Notes under the pieces: model-generated
Database searches by the model: none
What the model was told of the DNA's origin: nothing
The model's input: the letters and a program-made list of their open reading frames with translations, nothing else
Made by a program: the position numbers and the translations under genes
Source: Gemmatimonadaceae bacterium
GTDB taxonomy: Bacteria; Gemmatimonadota; Gemmatimonadetes; Gemmatimonadales; Gemmatimonadaceae
DNA length: 64,000 nt
Direction of reading: 5' to 3'
Assembly: GCA_035606695.1 (NCBI GenBank)
Contig: DATNEW010000017.1
Location: 1 to 64,000 of the forward strand
Shown here: piece after piece, positions 32,948-41,690 of the stretch
Layout of the letters: the number at the start of each line of letters is the position of its first letter
Numbering within the stretch: the first letter of the stretch is position 1

Positions 32948-34150
32948 ATGGCCGACTCACGCCCTCGGCGCCGTTCGCGCGGCGTATTTGCGATCGCGCT
33001 CCGCGTCGTCACGTACTTCGTGCTTGCGTGGGGCGTTGTCGCCGTCTTGGCATCGAGCGCATTCGCCGGCGGCGCGTGGGTCACGGCGCTCGTCGCGACA
33101 TACTTCACAATTCCGTTAATCGTCTTCATTCGGTGGCGCGGCTGGCCGTTCTACCCGAACGCATGGTTTCGGCTGTTGGTGGTGCGTCCGTTCTGGTACG
33201 CGCAGCTCGTGCTCCCGCTCGTCGCGGCGGCGGGATTGCTCGGCCTCGTCGTGGGTTGGCCGTTTGGTCATGCGCTTCTGATCGGACGAACGCTGGCGAG
33301 CGTCGTCGCGATCGTCGTCGCCGCCATTCTTGTCGCCGGATATCTCGGCTCTCGGCGTCTCGTCGTGCGTCACGTGGACGTCGACGTCCCCGGACTTCCC
33401 GAGAGCTTCGATGGACTTCGCATCGCACAGCTGTCGGATCTGCACATCGGACCGCACACGTCGAAGCGATTCATCAACCGCGTCGTCGCGGCGACGCGCG
33501 CGCTCACGCCGGATCTCGTCGCGGTCACCGGCGACCTGATCGATGACCGCGCCGAGGACGTCGCCGTCTACGCCAGCACCATCGGCGCGCTCGACGCTCC
33601 ACTCGGCGTCTACATGATACCCGGCAATCACGACGTCTACGCCGGATGGGACGACGTCGAACACGCGTTGCGTGTGGCGGGAATTGGCACCGTGCTCGTC
33701 AACGAAGCGCGCTCGATTCACCGCGGCGGCGACGCCATCACGCTCGTTGGCACCGGGGATCCCGCGGGCGGCCGGCGCGGCACGGCGCGCGTTGCGCCGG
33801 ACATCGATCGCGCGATGTCACATGTGGCGTCCGACGCGATCGTCATCGCGTTCGCGCACAATCCGGCGCTGTGGCCTCCGTTGGTCGAACGCGGCGTTGC
33901 GTTGACGCTGAGCGGACACACGCATTGGGGCCAGTTCGCCATGCCGCGACTCGGCTGGAGTCTCGCCTCGCCGTTTCTCGAGCACGCGATGGGCGCGCAC
34001 CACGACGATACATCGGTGCTCTACATCAGCCCCGGCACCGGCTACTGGGGAATTCCCTTCCGCCTCGGCGCCCTTCCCGAGGTCACGCTCGTCACGCTGC
34101 GCCGTGCCGATCGCGCGGCGGCGCGCGTCCACAAGCCGCGCGCGGCGTAG
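32948..34150 (+). CDS. Membrane-anchored metallophosphoesterase (YkuE-like)
   Basis: A 400-residue protein. The first 140 residues contain four or five membrane helices (ALRVVTYFVLAWGVVAVLAS, WVTALVATYFTIPLIVFI, LVLPLVAAAGLLGLVVGWPF, TLASVVAIVVAAILVAGYLG). The calcineurin-type phosphoesterase domain follows with all metal motifs: QLSDLHIGPH, VTGDLIDD, PGNHDVY, FAHNP and SGHTHWGQF. This matches the YkuE-like family, some of which act on UDP-diacylglucosamine or phosphodiesters near the membrane. Substrate unassigned. It follows the helicase by 20 bases and may be co-transcribed with it. Confidence 0.88.
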   Translation: MADSRPRRRSRGVFAIALRVVTYFVLAWGVVAVLASSAFAGGAWVTALVATYFTIPLIVFIRWRGWPFYPNAWFRLLVVRPFWYAQLVLPLVAAAGLLGLVVGWPFGHALLIGRTLASVVAIVVAAILVAGYLGSRRLVVRHVDVDVPGLPESFDGLRIAQLSDLHIGPHTSKRFINRVVAATRALTPDLVAVTGDLIDDRAEDVAVYASTIGALDAPLGVYMIPGNHDVYAGWDDVEHALRVAGIGTVLVNEARSIHRGGDAITLVGTGDPAGGRRGTARVAPDIDRAMSHVASDAIVIAFAHNPALWPPLVERGVALTLSGHTHWGQFAMPRLGWSLASPFLEHAMGAHHDDTSVLYISPGTGYWGIPFRLGALPEVTLVTLRRADRAAARVHKPRAA

Positions 34151-34165
34151 TCTCGCGGGTCTTGC

Positions 34166-34194
34166 TTGACAGCCGCGGCGTTCAATTGTAGATA
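34166..34194 (+). promoter_or_regulatory. Sigma-70-like promoter of the first PadR-ADOP module
   Basis: TTGACA (34166-34171) is a perfect -35 box, with 17 bases to TAGATA (34189-34194). Transcription would start close to 34200, giving a short leader before the GTG at 34245. Confidence 0.6.
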
Positions 34195-34217
34195 ATCGAG
34201 GTGTCATTGTAGATGAT
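34185..34217. promoter_or_regulatory. Direct repeat ATTGTAGATRAT with a 21-bp period
   Basis: ATTGTAGATAAT (34185-34196) and ATTGTAGATGAT (34206-34217) match at 11 of 12 bases and start 21 bases apart, about two helical turns. They cover the -10 box and the probable start of transcription, a natural operator for autorepression by the PadR protein that follows. Confidence 0.5.
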
Positions 34218-34244
34218 CTTGGTATCACGCCAGCGACGAGCCCC

Positions 34245-34571
34245 GTGCGACCATCCGACCTCATTCAGGGAACGCTCGACGTTCTCATCCTGAAGTCGCT
34301 CGCCACCGAGCCGCGGCACGGCTGGGCCATCGCCAAGCGAATCGAAACCGTCTCGCGCGACGTACTGCAGATCAAGCAAGGCTCGCTATATCCCGCGCTG
34401 CACCGCCTGGAGAGTCAGGGCATGATCCGGGCGGAGTGGCGCGAGAGCGAGACGGGGCGCGAAGCCAAGTTCTACTCGCTGACGCGGGCCGGCCGCGCGC
34501 AACTCGAGGTCGAGCTCACGCAGTGGGAGCGCCTGTCGGCCGCGATCCGCCTCACGCTTCGCGACGCATGA
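34245..34571 (+). CDS. PadR-family regulator, type A, partner of ADOP permease
   Basis: A 108-residue winged-helix regulator starting with GTG. The signature is DLIQGTLDVLILKSLA, then HGWAIAKRIETV, the wing region QGSLYPALHRLESQGMIR and KFYSLTRAGRAQL. PadR proteins repress their own operon until released by a ligand or partner. The permease gene begins 10 bases after the stop with AAGGAG between them, so both are on one transcript. This PadR belongs with the one at 46046 (QGTLxVLILKxL type) and not with those at 40896 and 41361. Confidence 0.92.
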   Translation: MRPSDLIQGTLDVLILKSLATEPRHGWAIAKRIETVSRDVLQIKQGSLYPALHRLESQGMIRAEWRESETGREAKFYSLTRAGRAQLEVELTQWERLSAAIRLTLRDA

Positions 34572-34581
34572 AGGAGATGCA

Positions 34582-37224
34582 ATGCCGCGCGTGATCGACG
34601 TCCTCCGCCTTCGCATCCGCGCGCTCGTGTTTCGCCGCCGAGCCGACAACGAGCTCGATCGCGAGCTGCAATCGCACATCGAGCGGCAGATCGAAGAGCA
34701 TGTCGCCGCCGGCATGACCGCCGATGAAGCGCGACGCGCGGCATTGAGCACCTTCGGCGGCGTCCAGTCCGTTCGCGAAGAGGCGCGCGATGCACGCGGC
34801 GTGGCCATCGTCGAAAATCTGATGCGCGACCTTCGCCGCACGCTGCGCGCACTCTTCCGCGAACCCATGCTCGTTATCGCCGCGACGTTGTCTATCGCGC
34901 TCGGCGCCGCCGGCAACATCGCGGTCTTCAGCCTTGTCCGCGCGATCGTCTTCGCGCCACCCGGCGTCCGTGACCCTTCGACGCTCATCAACATCCAGGT
35001 AAGCCATGGCAGTCACGTCAGCTTTGAGCGCTGGCGCGACATCGCCGCGAGCGGGGCGCTGGCCGGCGTCGCGGGCTATTCGATCGAGAAACAGATCAAT
35101 TGGATGAACGGCGATGCCGCCGTGTCGATCGTACCGCTGGTCGTCACCGTGAACTTCTTCGACGTCACCGGAACGCCGCTCGCCTTGGGCCGAGGATTTT
35201 CAGAAGCTGAGGCGCGCGCCGAGCTCGATCCGCGCGTCGCGGTGGTGAGCCATGAGTTCTGGCGGCGCGAGCTTCGCGCGGACACCTCGGCGCTTGGCCG
35301 CACGCTGATGCTCAACGGTGAGTCGTACGTCGTCATCGGCGTGTTGCCGCCGCGAATGCGAAGTGTCGTCGGTTTCGGCATCGCGCCGGGGATATACGTA
35401 CCGCTGAATCGCGCGCTCGCGCCCGAGCTCGCCGAACCCGACGCGCCTGTCGTACAGCTGCTCGGACGCCTGCGGTCGGGACAGTCCCTCGCCGAGGGAC
35501 GCGCGGGGCTGGATGCGGTCGATCGACGACTCGAGCGACTCCGCGGCGACACACTCTACGGTGGCGTGCAGGAGTTCGCGCCCGTCGGTTCGCTGGCCAC
35601 GGGCAAGTCGGTGGCGATCGTCGGCGCATTCTTCGCGCTGCTCGGTCTCGTATCGCTGTTCGTACTGCTCATCGCGTGCGCGAACGTCGCGGGGCTGTTG
35701 ATCGCGCGCGGCACGCGACGGCGGCAGGAAATCGCTATTCGTCTTGCCATTGGCGGAAGCCGGGCGCGCGTCGTTCAGCAACTTCTCATTGAAGGATTCT
35801 GGCTGGCGCTGATCGGAACCGTCGCGGGCCTGGCGCTGAGTCTCGCTTGTATGCGCGCGATCAACAGTGCGACGCTGCCTATCCCGATGCCGATCGCGTT
35901 GCACTTGTCGCTCGACGGCCCGATCCTGTTGGGCGCGCTCGGCGTCGTCGTGTTGACGATGTTGGTATCCGCGCTTCTCCCGGCGTTGCAGGCGACCCGC
36001 CTTGCCCTCGTGCCCGCGCTCAAGCGTGATGAACCATTCCTGAGAGCTCGGCGATTCTCCGCTCGCGGAATACTGCTCGTGTGTCAGGTGACGGTGTCGA
36101 CCGTGCTTCTGGTCACGGCTTTTCTCTTCGTGAGAAATCTCTCGAGCGCCCGGCTCACCAGCATCGGGTTCGACGTCGAGCACACGCTCGTGTCGCAGCT
36201 GGGATTCACGCAGGCGCGCTCGCCCGACAGTCGCTTCGATCTGCTCGATGCCGCGGTCGCGCGAGTGCGTTCGCTCCCCGGCGTCGTGAGCGCGGCATAC
36301 GCCGACGGCATTCCGCTCACGCTCCGTGCCGGCTCGACGAACGGCACCTCAGCGCGGATCGGCAACAACGCCAATCCCGAGCACATCGAGTTCGCGCGCA
36401 ACTACGCGGGCCCCGGCTATTTCGCGACGATGGGCATTCGTCTCATCGGCGGCCGTGAGTTCGACGCGACGGACACGCCCACGAGCGTGAACGCCGGCAT
36501 CATCAATGAAACGTTCGCCCGCCGCTACTTTCGCGCGGTGAATCCGCTCGGCCAGCGTGTGCATTTCCTGGACAAGACCGAATTTCAGGTCGTCGGCGTC
36601 GTCAGTGACAGCAAATACCGCACGCTCGGAGAGTCTCAGCGCGCCGCGATCTATCTGGCGTTGCGCCAACATCCAAAGGACCTCGACGTCGCGTTCGTCG
36701 TCGCGCGTACCACCGGCGCCCCTGCGACGCTCGTCTCGACGACGCGTCGCGCGCTCGGCGACCTCGATCACTCGGTTGCCGTGACGGTCGAACCAATGTC
36801 GTCCGCCCTTCAATTCGCTCTGTTGCCGAGTCGAATCGGCGCCGCGCTGCTTGGCACGTTGGGCTTGCTCGGGTTGGTGCTCGCGGCGTTCGGACTCTAC
36901 GCGATCGTCTCGTACAATGTGAGCCGCCGCATCTCGGAGATTGCGATTCGTTCCGCGCTGGGCGCGTCGCGTGGCGCGCTGTTGCGTCTCGTCGTGCGCG
37001 ACGCGTCACTGCAGGTTGGACTCGGACTCGCGCTGGGACTTGGCATCGCGGCGCTCGTGACCGCGCCGCTGAGCGCCTTTCTCATCGCCGGATTGAGCGC
37101 CACCGATCCCGCCAGCTTCGGCGGGACGGCGATCGTGTTTCTCGCCGTGAGCGCGCTCGCGAGCCTGCTGCCGGCGCGTCAGGCGACGCGCATCAGCCCC
37201 GTAGTGGCGATGCGGTTGGAGTAG
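34582..37224 (+). CDS. ADOP-type MacB-like permease with type-1 prefix domain
   Basis: An 880-residue permease of the duplicated orphan MacB/FtsX type described from Acidobacteria. Residues 1-85 are a soluble helical prefix (LDRELQSHIERQIEEHVAAG, EARRAALSTFGGVQSVREEA). Then come two MacB-like units, each a helix, a large extracytoplasmic domain and an FtsX-type helix set: first FALLGLVSLFVLLIACANVAGLLIARG, second LGLVLAAFGLYAIVSYNVSRR, ending in PARQATRISPVVAMRLE. No ABC ATPase gene is near it or anywhere in the window, as usual for the family. It is co-transcribed with the preceding PadR. The role may be export, envelope stress sensing or signalling; the cargo is unknown. Confidence 0.88.
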   Translation: MPRVIDVLRLRIRALVFRRRADNELDRELQSHIERQIEEHVAAGMTADEARRAALSTFGGVQSVREEARDARGVAIVENLMRDLRRTLRALFREPMLVIAATLSIALGAAGNIAVFSLVRAIVFAPPGVRDPSTLINIQVSHGSHVSFERWRDIAASGALAGVAGYSIEKQINWMNGDAAVSIVPLVVTVNFFDVTGTPLALGRGFSEAEARAELDPRVAVVSHEFWRRELRADTSALGRTLMLNGESYVVIGVLPPRMRSVVGFGIAPGIYVPLNRALAPELAEPDAPVVQLLGRLRSGQSLAEGRAGLDAVDRRLERLRGDTLYGGVQEFAPVGSLATGKSVAIVGAFFALLGLVSLFVLLIACANVAGLLIARGTRRRQEIAIRLAIGGSRARVVQQLLIEGFWLALIGTVAGLALSLACMRAINSATLPIPMPIALHLSLDGPILLGALGVVVLTMLVSALLPALQATRLALVPALKRDEPFLRARRFSARGILLVCQVTVSTVLLVTAFLFVRNLSSARLTSIGFDVEHTLVSQLGFTQARSPDSRFDLLDAAVARVRSLPGVVSAAYADGIPLTLRAGSTNGTSARIGNNANPEHIEFARNYAGPGYFATMGIRLIGGREFDATDTPTSVNAGIINETFARRYFRAVNPLGQRVHFLDKTEFQVVGVVSDSKYRTLGESQRAAIYLALRQHPKDLDVAFVVARTTGAPATLVSTTRRALGDLDHSVAVTVEPMSSALQFALLPSRIGAALLGTLGLLGLVLAAFGLYAIVSYNVSRRISEIAIRSALGASRGALLRLVVRDASLQVGLGLALGLGIAALVTAPLSAFLIAGLSATDPASFGGTAIVFLAVSALASLLPARQATRISPVVAMRLE

Positions 37225-37335
37225 TCGGCCGACAAATTCTTCGCGTTACAAGACCGGCAGCGACCCTCACGGCATAGGCGGTGCGACACCTGGGGAGGAA
37301 GAGTCAGCCAATTACCCTCCAGAGGTCCGTTCTCG

Positions 37336-38061
37336 ATGAGACATAATCAGTTTGTCGCTGCCGTGGCGCTGTCGCTGTTGGCGATCACAGCCGCTGGTGC
37401 ACAGGATGACCATGGCCGTGGCCGCGGTCGCGGGCGCGGTGACGATCAGAATCATGGAAACCAAGTGTCGCAGCAGGAGCAGCAGCGGCGAATCGCGGAG
37501 GAACAGCAACGGCAGCGCGACTATCAGAACCACTTGAACGCTCAGCTTCGCACCGCGCAGGCGCAGCAGGCCCAACTGCAGGCGCAACGTCACGCGGCGG
37601 CACTCGCGCAGCAGCAACGGTACGTCGACGCCCTTCGTCAGCAACAGCAGCGACTGCAAGCGCAGCGGGATATCGCCCATGATCCCTACATCACCGCTCC
37701 GCTCACGTACCGCTACCGGCTCAACGGTGCATCCCGCCAAACGACGCAATACGGCGCCGACGTCCTTCGCCAATCGGTAAACAACGGATACTCTCAGGGC
37801 TATCAGCAGGGTCAAGCGGACCGCGCGGATGGTCTGCGGTCTGACTATCGCCGCTCGTTCGCCTATCAAGACGCGAACTACGGCTACAATGGCGCGTACG
37901 TGCCGCAGTCCGATTACAACTATTATTTCCGGCAGGGCTTTCAGCGCGGCTATGCGGACGGCTACGCGAACCAGAGCCGCTACGGCTCGTTCTCGAATGG
38001 CTCCGGGAACATTCTATCGAATATTCTCAACAGCATTCTTGGATTGACGACCATCCATTGA
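37336..38061 (+). CDS. Secreted Gln-rich, Tyr/Gly-repeat protein of unknown function
   Basis: A 241-residue exported protein I do not recognise. A signal peptide ends in ITAAGAQ. Then follow a short Arg-Gly run (HGRGRGRGRGDD), a Gln-rich helical stretch of about 90 residues that could form a coiled coil, and a C-terminal region with repeated Tyr/Gly motifs (GYSQGYQQGQADRADG, YYFRQGFQRGYADGYANQSR). The two G(Y/F)..GY blocks resemble an internal duplication. The end is GNILSNILNSILGL, a weakly hydrophobic tail. The ribosome site is poor (GAGG, about 20 bases upstream). It could be a surface or RNA/polysaccharide-binding protein; this is speculation. The neighbouring ADOP genes give no functional clue. 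Confidence 0.7.
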   Translation: MRHNQFVAAVALSLLAITAAGAQDDHGRGRGRGRGDDQNHGNQVSQQEQQRRIAEEQQRQRDYQNHLNAQLRTAQAQQAQLQAQRHAAALAQQQRYVDALRQQQQRLQAQRDIAHDPYITAPLTYRYRLNGASRQTTQYGADVLRQSVNNGYSQGYQQGQADRADGLRSDYRRSFAYQDANYGYNGAYVPQSDYNYYFRQGFQRGYADGYANQSRYGSFSNGSGNILSNILNSILGLTTIH

Positions 38062-38072
38062 GCGAGGCTTCC

Positions 38073-38106
38073 GGGACGCGAGACCAGAGGTTCGATCTCG
38101 CATCCC
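38073..38106. terminator. Hairpin between convergent genes
   Basis: GGGACGCGAGA (38073-38083) pairs with TCTCGCATCCC (38096-38106) with one mismatch and a 12-base loop. It lies in the 63-base gap between the Gln-rich protein gene and the oppositely directed ADOP gene, where a shared terminator is expected. There is no strong T-run. Confidence 0.45.
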
Positions 38107-38124
38107 GAGCTCGCACGCCTTTCG

Positions 38125-40899
38125 CTATTCTGATCGCAGCGCGATCGTCGGGTCGACGCGCGTCGCGCGCATCGCCGGAACGAACGCCGCGACCACCGCG
38201 CAGACCAGCATGACCGCGCTTGCGATGCCCAACGTGATCGGATCGCGCGCCGATACCTGGAACACCAGCGATTCGACGAACCGCGCCGCCACAAGCGTCA
38301 GCGCGATTCCCACGACGATCCCCGCCGCGGCCGGCGCGATGCCGCGCGCGAGGGTCAGACGAAGAATGTCCGCGCCACTCGCACCGAGGGCCGCACGAAC
38401 GCCGAATTCGTGCATGCGCTGGCCGATCGTGAATGCGACAATGCTGAAGATCCCGATTCCCGCGAGCAGCAACGCGAGCGCGCCGAACGCCGTGAATACC
38501 CGCGCGCCGAGCACCCAGCTTCGTGTGTGCCGGCCGAGCAAATCGTTCATCGTTTGCACGTTCGCGTACGGCACGGCGCCACTCGTTCCCTGCACCGCAC
38601 GCCGCAGCGGTTCGACGATCGTCGACGCGTCGCCGGCCGAGCGGACGACGAGCGTGTAACCGAAGAAGTCGACCGTGTGTTCCGACTGTTCCGGCGTGAG
38701 CTGATCGAGCGGGCGATAGAGTTGCGGCACCAGCCCCTCCACGAGATCCTGGCGCCGCGTGTTGGTAACGACGCCAACGACGGTCGTGCAGGGCATGCTG
38801 TCGGCGCCGATCTTGATGCAGGCACCCACCGGGCTCTGATTCGGCCAGTACAGCCGCGCCATTGTTTCATTGACGATGGCGACCGGCGCGCCGCCCATGC
38901 GATCACTACTCGTGAATGAGCGTCCAAGCAAAGAGTGAATCCCAAGGACGTCGAAGTACGCCGGGGTGACACCGTATTGCACCGTTGGGTTGCGTAGCCG
39001 CGGCACGTCACGACCCGGCGTGTACACTCGTGTGTTCCAGGAGAGACTGAATGGAAGTCCGATCGTCACCGCGGTCGACGCGACACCAGGAATCGTTCGC
39101 GCCCGCTCCGCGAATCGATCGAAGAGCGCGCGGGTTTCGTCGAGGGACATCGACAGCACGGCCGGCGTGAAACTCACGAGCGCCACGTGATCGCGATCGA
39201 TGCCCAGATCCAGACCGGCAACGTTGCGCAGGCTGCGAATGAATGTGCCCGCGCCGGACAGGAGGAGAATCGCGAGTGACGCCTGTGCGACGAGCAGCAC
39301 GGTACGCGTTCGCGACCGTTGAATCGACCCTTCGCGCGCGCCGGCCTTGAGCGACGATGAGACGTCGAGCCGGCTTGCCTCGAGCGCCGGTACGAGCGAG
39401 GTGGCGACGCCGGTGAGGACACCGAGCGTGCCCGTGAAGGTCAGCGTGCGCACGCCGAGCACGCCGTCGGACCATGCGCCGTCGCCAATGAGCCACGTGC
39501 GCAAAAACGGCGACGCCAGCGCCGCGATCCCGAACGCGACAATGGTTCCAATTGACGAAAGCAGCACACCCTCGACGACGAGCTGCGCAACCAATCGGCG
39601 CCGGCTAACGCCAAGGGCCAGCCGAACCGCGATCTCGCGTCGCCGGCCGAGTGCGCGGACCAGCAGCAGATTCGCCACGTTCGCGCACGCGATGAGCAGC
39701 ACCATCAACGCGACGCCGCCGAGCATTGTGCTGACGGCGGCGCCGCCCGACGAGCCGGATAAGCCCCAGTTCCCCCGTGATTTTCCCGGAATGATCGAGC
39801 CGACCGATACACCGGTCGAGTCGTAGTACGCCAGGAGCGCCGGAGTCGGACGCTTGAGCGACGTTCGCATCAGCGCGCGATACGCGGCACCCGCCTGCGC
39901 GGCGGCGTGCTGTTCGGTCACACCAGGCTTCAATCGCGCGAGCACGAGCAGCCATTGCGAGTTGGTGCTCGTCGCCCAATCGGGGCTGCTGTCGAATCGC
40001 AGTCCTTCCGCGCCGGCGATCGGCAGCCACACATCGACGTCGCGCATTTCCGTTCCCGTGAATCCGCGCGGCGCGACACCGACGACGGTGTACGTGTTCG
40101 GCCCAATCGGAATGGTCTCACCGATAACGTCACGGCTGCCGGCATAGCGGCGCTTCCAATAGCCGTAGCCGAGTACGACGCTGCGCGGCGCGTTCGACTC
40201 GACTTCCTCCTCGGGCATGAAGAATCGACCGAGCAGCGGCTTGACGCCGAGTAGCGAGAAATAGTTCGCGCTGACGAGTCCTCCCGCAACGCGCGTCGCC
40301 ACCGCGCCACGGCCGACCGGGAAATACTGTCGGTGTCCGACACTCATCGTGGCGACGGCAACGCCGTCGAAGTCGGAGACCTCTCGCTCGAGGGCGGTCT
40401 TGACGACGTACGGCTGCGCCGTCTGTGAATAATTGTCGACGGCGGTGCCAAAGCTCAGGAGCGCCACGCGATCGGGATTCGCGATGTGCGGCGGCGCCTC
40501 GAAATACACGCGATCGATGATGCCGAACATCGTCGCGTTCGCGCCGACACCCAAGGCGAGCGTCGTCACGATCATCGCGGTGAACAACGGCCGGCGGCGG
40601 AAGCCGCGCAACGCAAGGCGGCCGTCGTATCGCAGGATCTCGAGGATCGACGTCGGTTCGGGCATGACCATTCTCTCTTCCGATGAGCGTTCTTGGGCGT
40701 AGAGCGCCAGCAACGTCGGCGGCCAGCACGCCCTCGCGGCCTGGCCCCAGTACCAGGCCACGCGTTGGCGGCGACCCGGCCTCGCGTACGCTTCGGCAAG
40801 ATCGGCCAGCAGCACCTCACGTATCGTTCGCGGCAGCAGGATGCGCAGCAGCAGCTCGGCGGCTCGTGGCGGCGCGTGCGACGACGGTGTGCGTGTCAT
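38125..40899 (-). CDS. ADOP-type MacB-like permease with type-2 prefix domain
   Basis: A 924-residue permease. The prefix at residues 1-75 differs from that of the neighbour at 34582: ELLLRILLPRTIREVLLADLAE then RVAWYWGQAARACW, the type-2 prefix. Two MacB/FtsX units follow, with ALMVLLIACANVANLLLVRALGRR in the first half and ALALLLAGIGIFSIVAFTIGQR in the second, ending in VPAMRATRVDPTIALRSE. The start is the ATG ending at 40899, which overlaps the PadR stop as ATGA, so translation is coupled. No ATPase gene is present. Part of a head-to-head pair with the module on the other strand. Confidence 0.88.
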   Translation of the reverse strand: MTRTPSSHAPPRAAELLLRILLPRTIREVLLADLAEAYARPGRRQRVAWYWGQAARACWPPTLLALYAQERSSEERMVMPEPTSILEILRYDGRLALRGFRRRPLFTAMIVTTLALGVGANATMFGIIDRVYFEAPPHIANPDRVALLSFGTAVDNYSQTAQPYVVKTALEREVSDFDGVAVATMSVGHRQYFPVGRGAVATRVAGGLVSANYFSLLGVKPLLGRFFMPEEEVESNAPRSVVLGYGYWKRRYAGSRDVIGETIPIGPNTYTVVGVAPRGFTGTEMRDVDVWLPIAGAEGLRFDSSPDWATSTNSQWLLVLARLKPGVTEQHAAAQAGAAYRALMRTSLKRPTPALLAYYDSTGVSVGSIIPGKSRGNWGLSGSSGGAAVSTMLGGVALMVLLIACANVANLLLVRALGRRREIAVRLALGVSRRRLVAQLVVEGVLLSSIGTIVAFGIAALASPFLRTWLIGDGAWSDGVLGVRTLTFTGTLGVLTGVATSLVPALEASRLDVSSSLKAGAREGSIQRSRTRTVLLVAQASLAILLLSGAGTFIRSLRNVAGLDLGIDRDHVALVSFTPAVLSMSLDETRALFDRFAERARTIPGVASTAVTIGLPFSLSWNTRVYTPGRDVPRLRNPTVQYGVTPAYFDVLGIHSLLGRSFTSSDRMGGAPVAIVNETMARLYWPNQSPVGACIKIGADSMPCTTVVGVVTNTRRQDLVEGLVPQLYRPLDQLTPEQSEHTVDFFGYTLVVRSAGDASTIVEPLRRAVQGTSGAVPYANVQTMNDLLGRHTRSWVLGARVFTAFGALALLLAGIGIFSIVAFTIGQRMHEFGVRAALGASGADILRLTLARGIAPAAAGIVVGIALTLVAARFVESLVFQVSARDPITLGIASAVMLVCAVVAAFVPAMRATRVDPTIALRSE

Positions 40900-41231
40900 C
40901 GGCGTGGACGCGCGACCGCCGGTGCATCGAGCCACATGCGCTCGAGAACTTGCCGGGTGGCGCGCATCGCCGTCGTTCCCGCGCGCGTGACCTCGAACAA
41001 GCGTCGCGGTCGTCCGCCGCCCTCTTCCTGCGGGACGACGTCGGCCGTTCGAACGAAGCCTTTTTGCTCGAGACGTCCGAGCGTGACGTAGACCGCGGGC
41101 AGCGACGCGCCGCGCCGCGACGCCCGTTCGATCTCGCCGTGAATGTCCGCACCGCCGGCCTGTCCACCAGCACGGACGATCGCAAGGAGCACGAGGTGCT
41201 CGAACTCGCCCAGATAGTCGCCTTTCGCCAT
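40896..41231 (-). CDS. PadR-family regulator, type B, partner of ADOP permease
   Basis: A 111-residue PadR protein of the second subtype: N-terminal LGEFEHLVLLAIVRAGGQ, then ADIHGEIERASRRGASLPAVYVTLGRLEQKGFV with the wing and RRLFEVTRAGTTAM. Its stop overlaps the start of the type-2 permease gene. It is divergent from another type-B PadR gene with 129 bases between the two start codons, and a TAAAC-TTT-GTTTA palindrome lies just before its own start. Confidence 0.92.
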   Translation of the reverse strand: MAKGDYLGEFEHLVLLAIVRAGGQAGGADIHGEIERASRRGASLPAVYVTLGRLEQKGFVRTADVVPQEEGGGRPRRLFEVTRAGTTAMRATRQVLERMWLDAPAVARPRR

Positions 41232-41239
41232 GCGTGAAC

Positions 41240-41252
41240 TAAACTTTGTTTA
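41240..41252. promoter_or_regulatory. Palindrome TAAACTTTGTTTA upstream of the divergent PadR gene
   Basis: Perfect 5-base arms with a 3-base spacer, located 9-21 bases before the PadR start codon at 41231 in an AT-rich pocket of otherwise GC-rich DNA. It is a candidate PadR operator; the position would block translation initiation or elongation on the minus strand. Confidence 0.45.
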
Positions 41253-41360
41253 ATTTGAGTCGCAAGGACCGTCCTCCCACGTTCATGGGACAGCCGTCAG
41301 GCTGAAAGGGTTGGGTCGCTCCCTCTTGTCTATTTCTTCGCGTTTGTATATCATCTCGCC

Positions 41361-41690
41361 ATGCCCAAAGGCCAATTCCTCGGAGAGTTCGAGCTCCTCG
41401 TGCTTGCGGCACTCCTCCGGCTCGGCGCCGAGGCGTACGCGGTCACCATCAAGAAAGACATCGAGCAGCGCGCGAAACGCCCGGCATCGCTCGGCGCAAT
41501 TCACGCCGCCGCAGGCCGACTCGCCGACAAGGGATTCGTCGTCTTTCACGTGTCCGACCCACTCCCCATCCCCGGCGGCAGGGCGCGGAAGTACGTACGC
41601 ATCACACCGGCCGGCACGCGCGCGTTGCGTCAGTCTACCGTCGCCGTCGCGCGCATGATCGAAGGCCTCGAGCTCGGAGCGAAGACATGA
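41361..41690 (+). CDS. PadR-family regulator, type B, second copy
   Basis: A 109-residue PadR protein of the same subtype as the divergent neighbour: MPKGQFLGEFELLVLAALLR at the N-terminus, then VTIKKDIEQRAKRPASLGAIHAAAGRLADKGFV and a wing with RKYVRITPAGTRAL. The conserved start (KGxxLGEFExLVL) is shared with the divergent protein. Its stop overlaps the next gene's start as ATGA. The upstream region has TTTGTATATC at about -20. Confidence 0.92.
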   Translation: MPKGQFLGEFELLVLAALLRLGAEAYAVTIKKDIEQRAKRPASLGAIHAAAGRLADKGFVVFHVSDPLPIPGGRARKYVRITPAGTRALRQSTVAVARMIEGLELGAKT

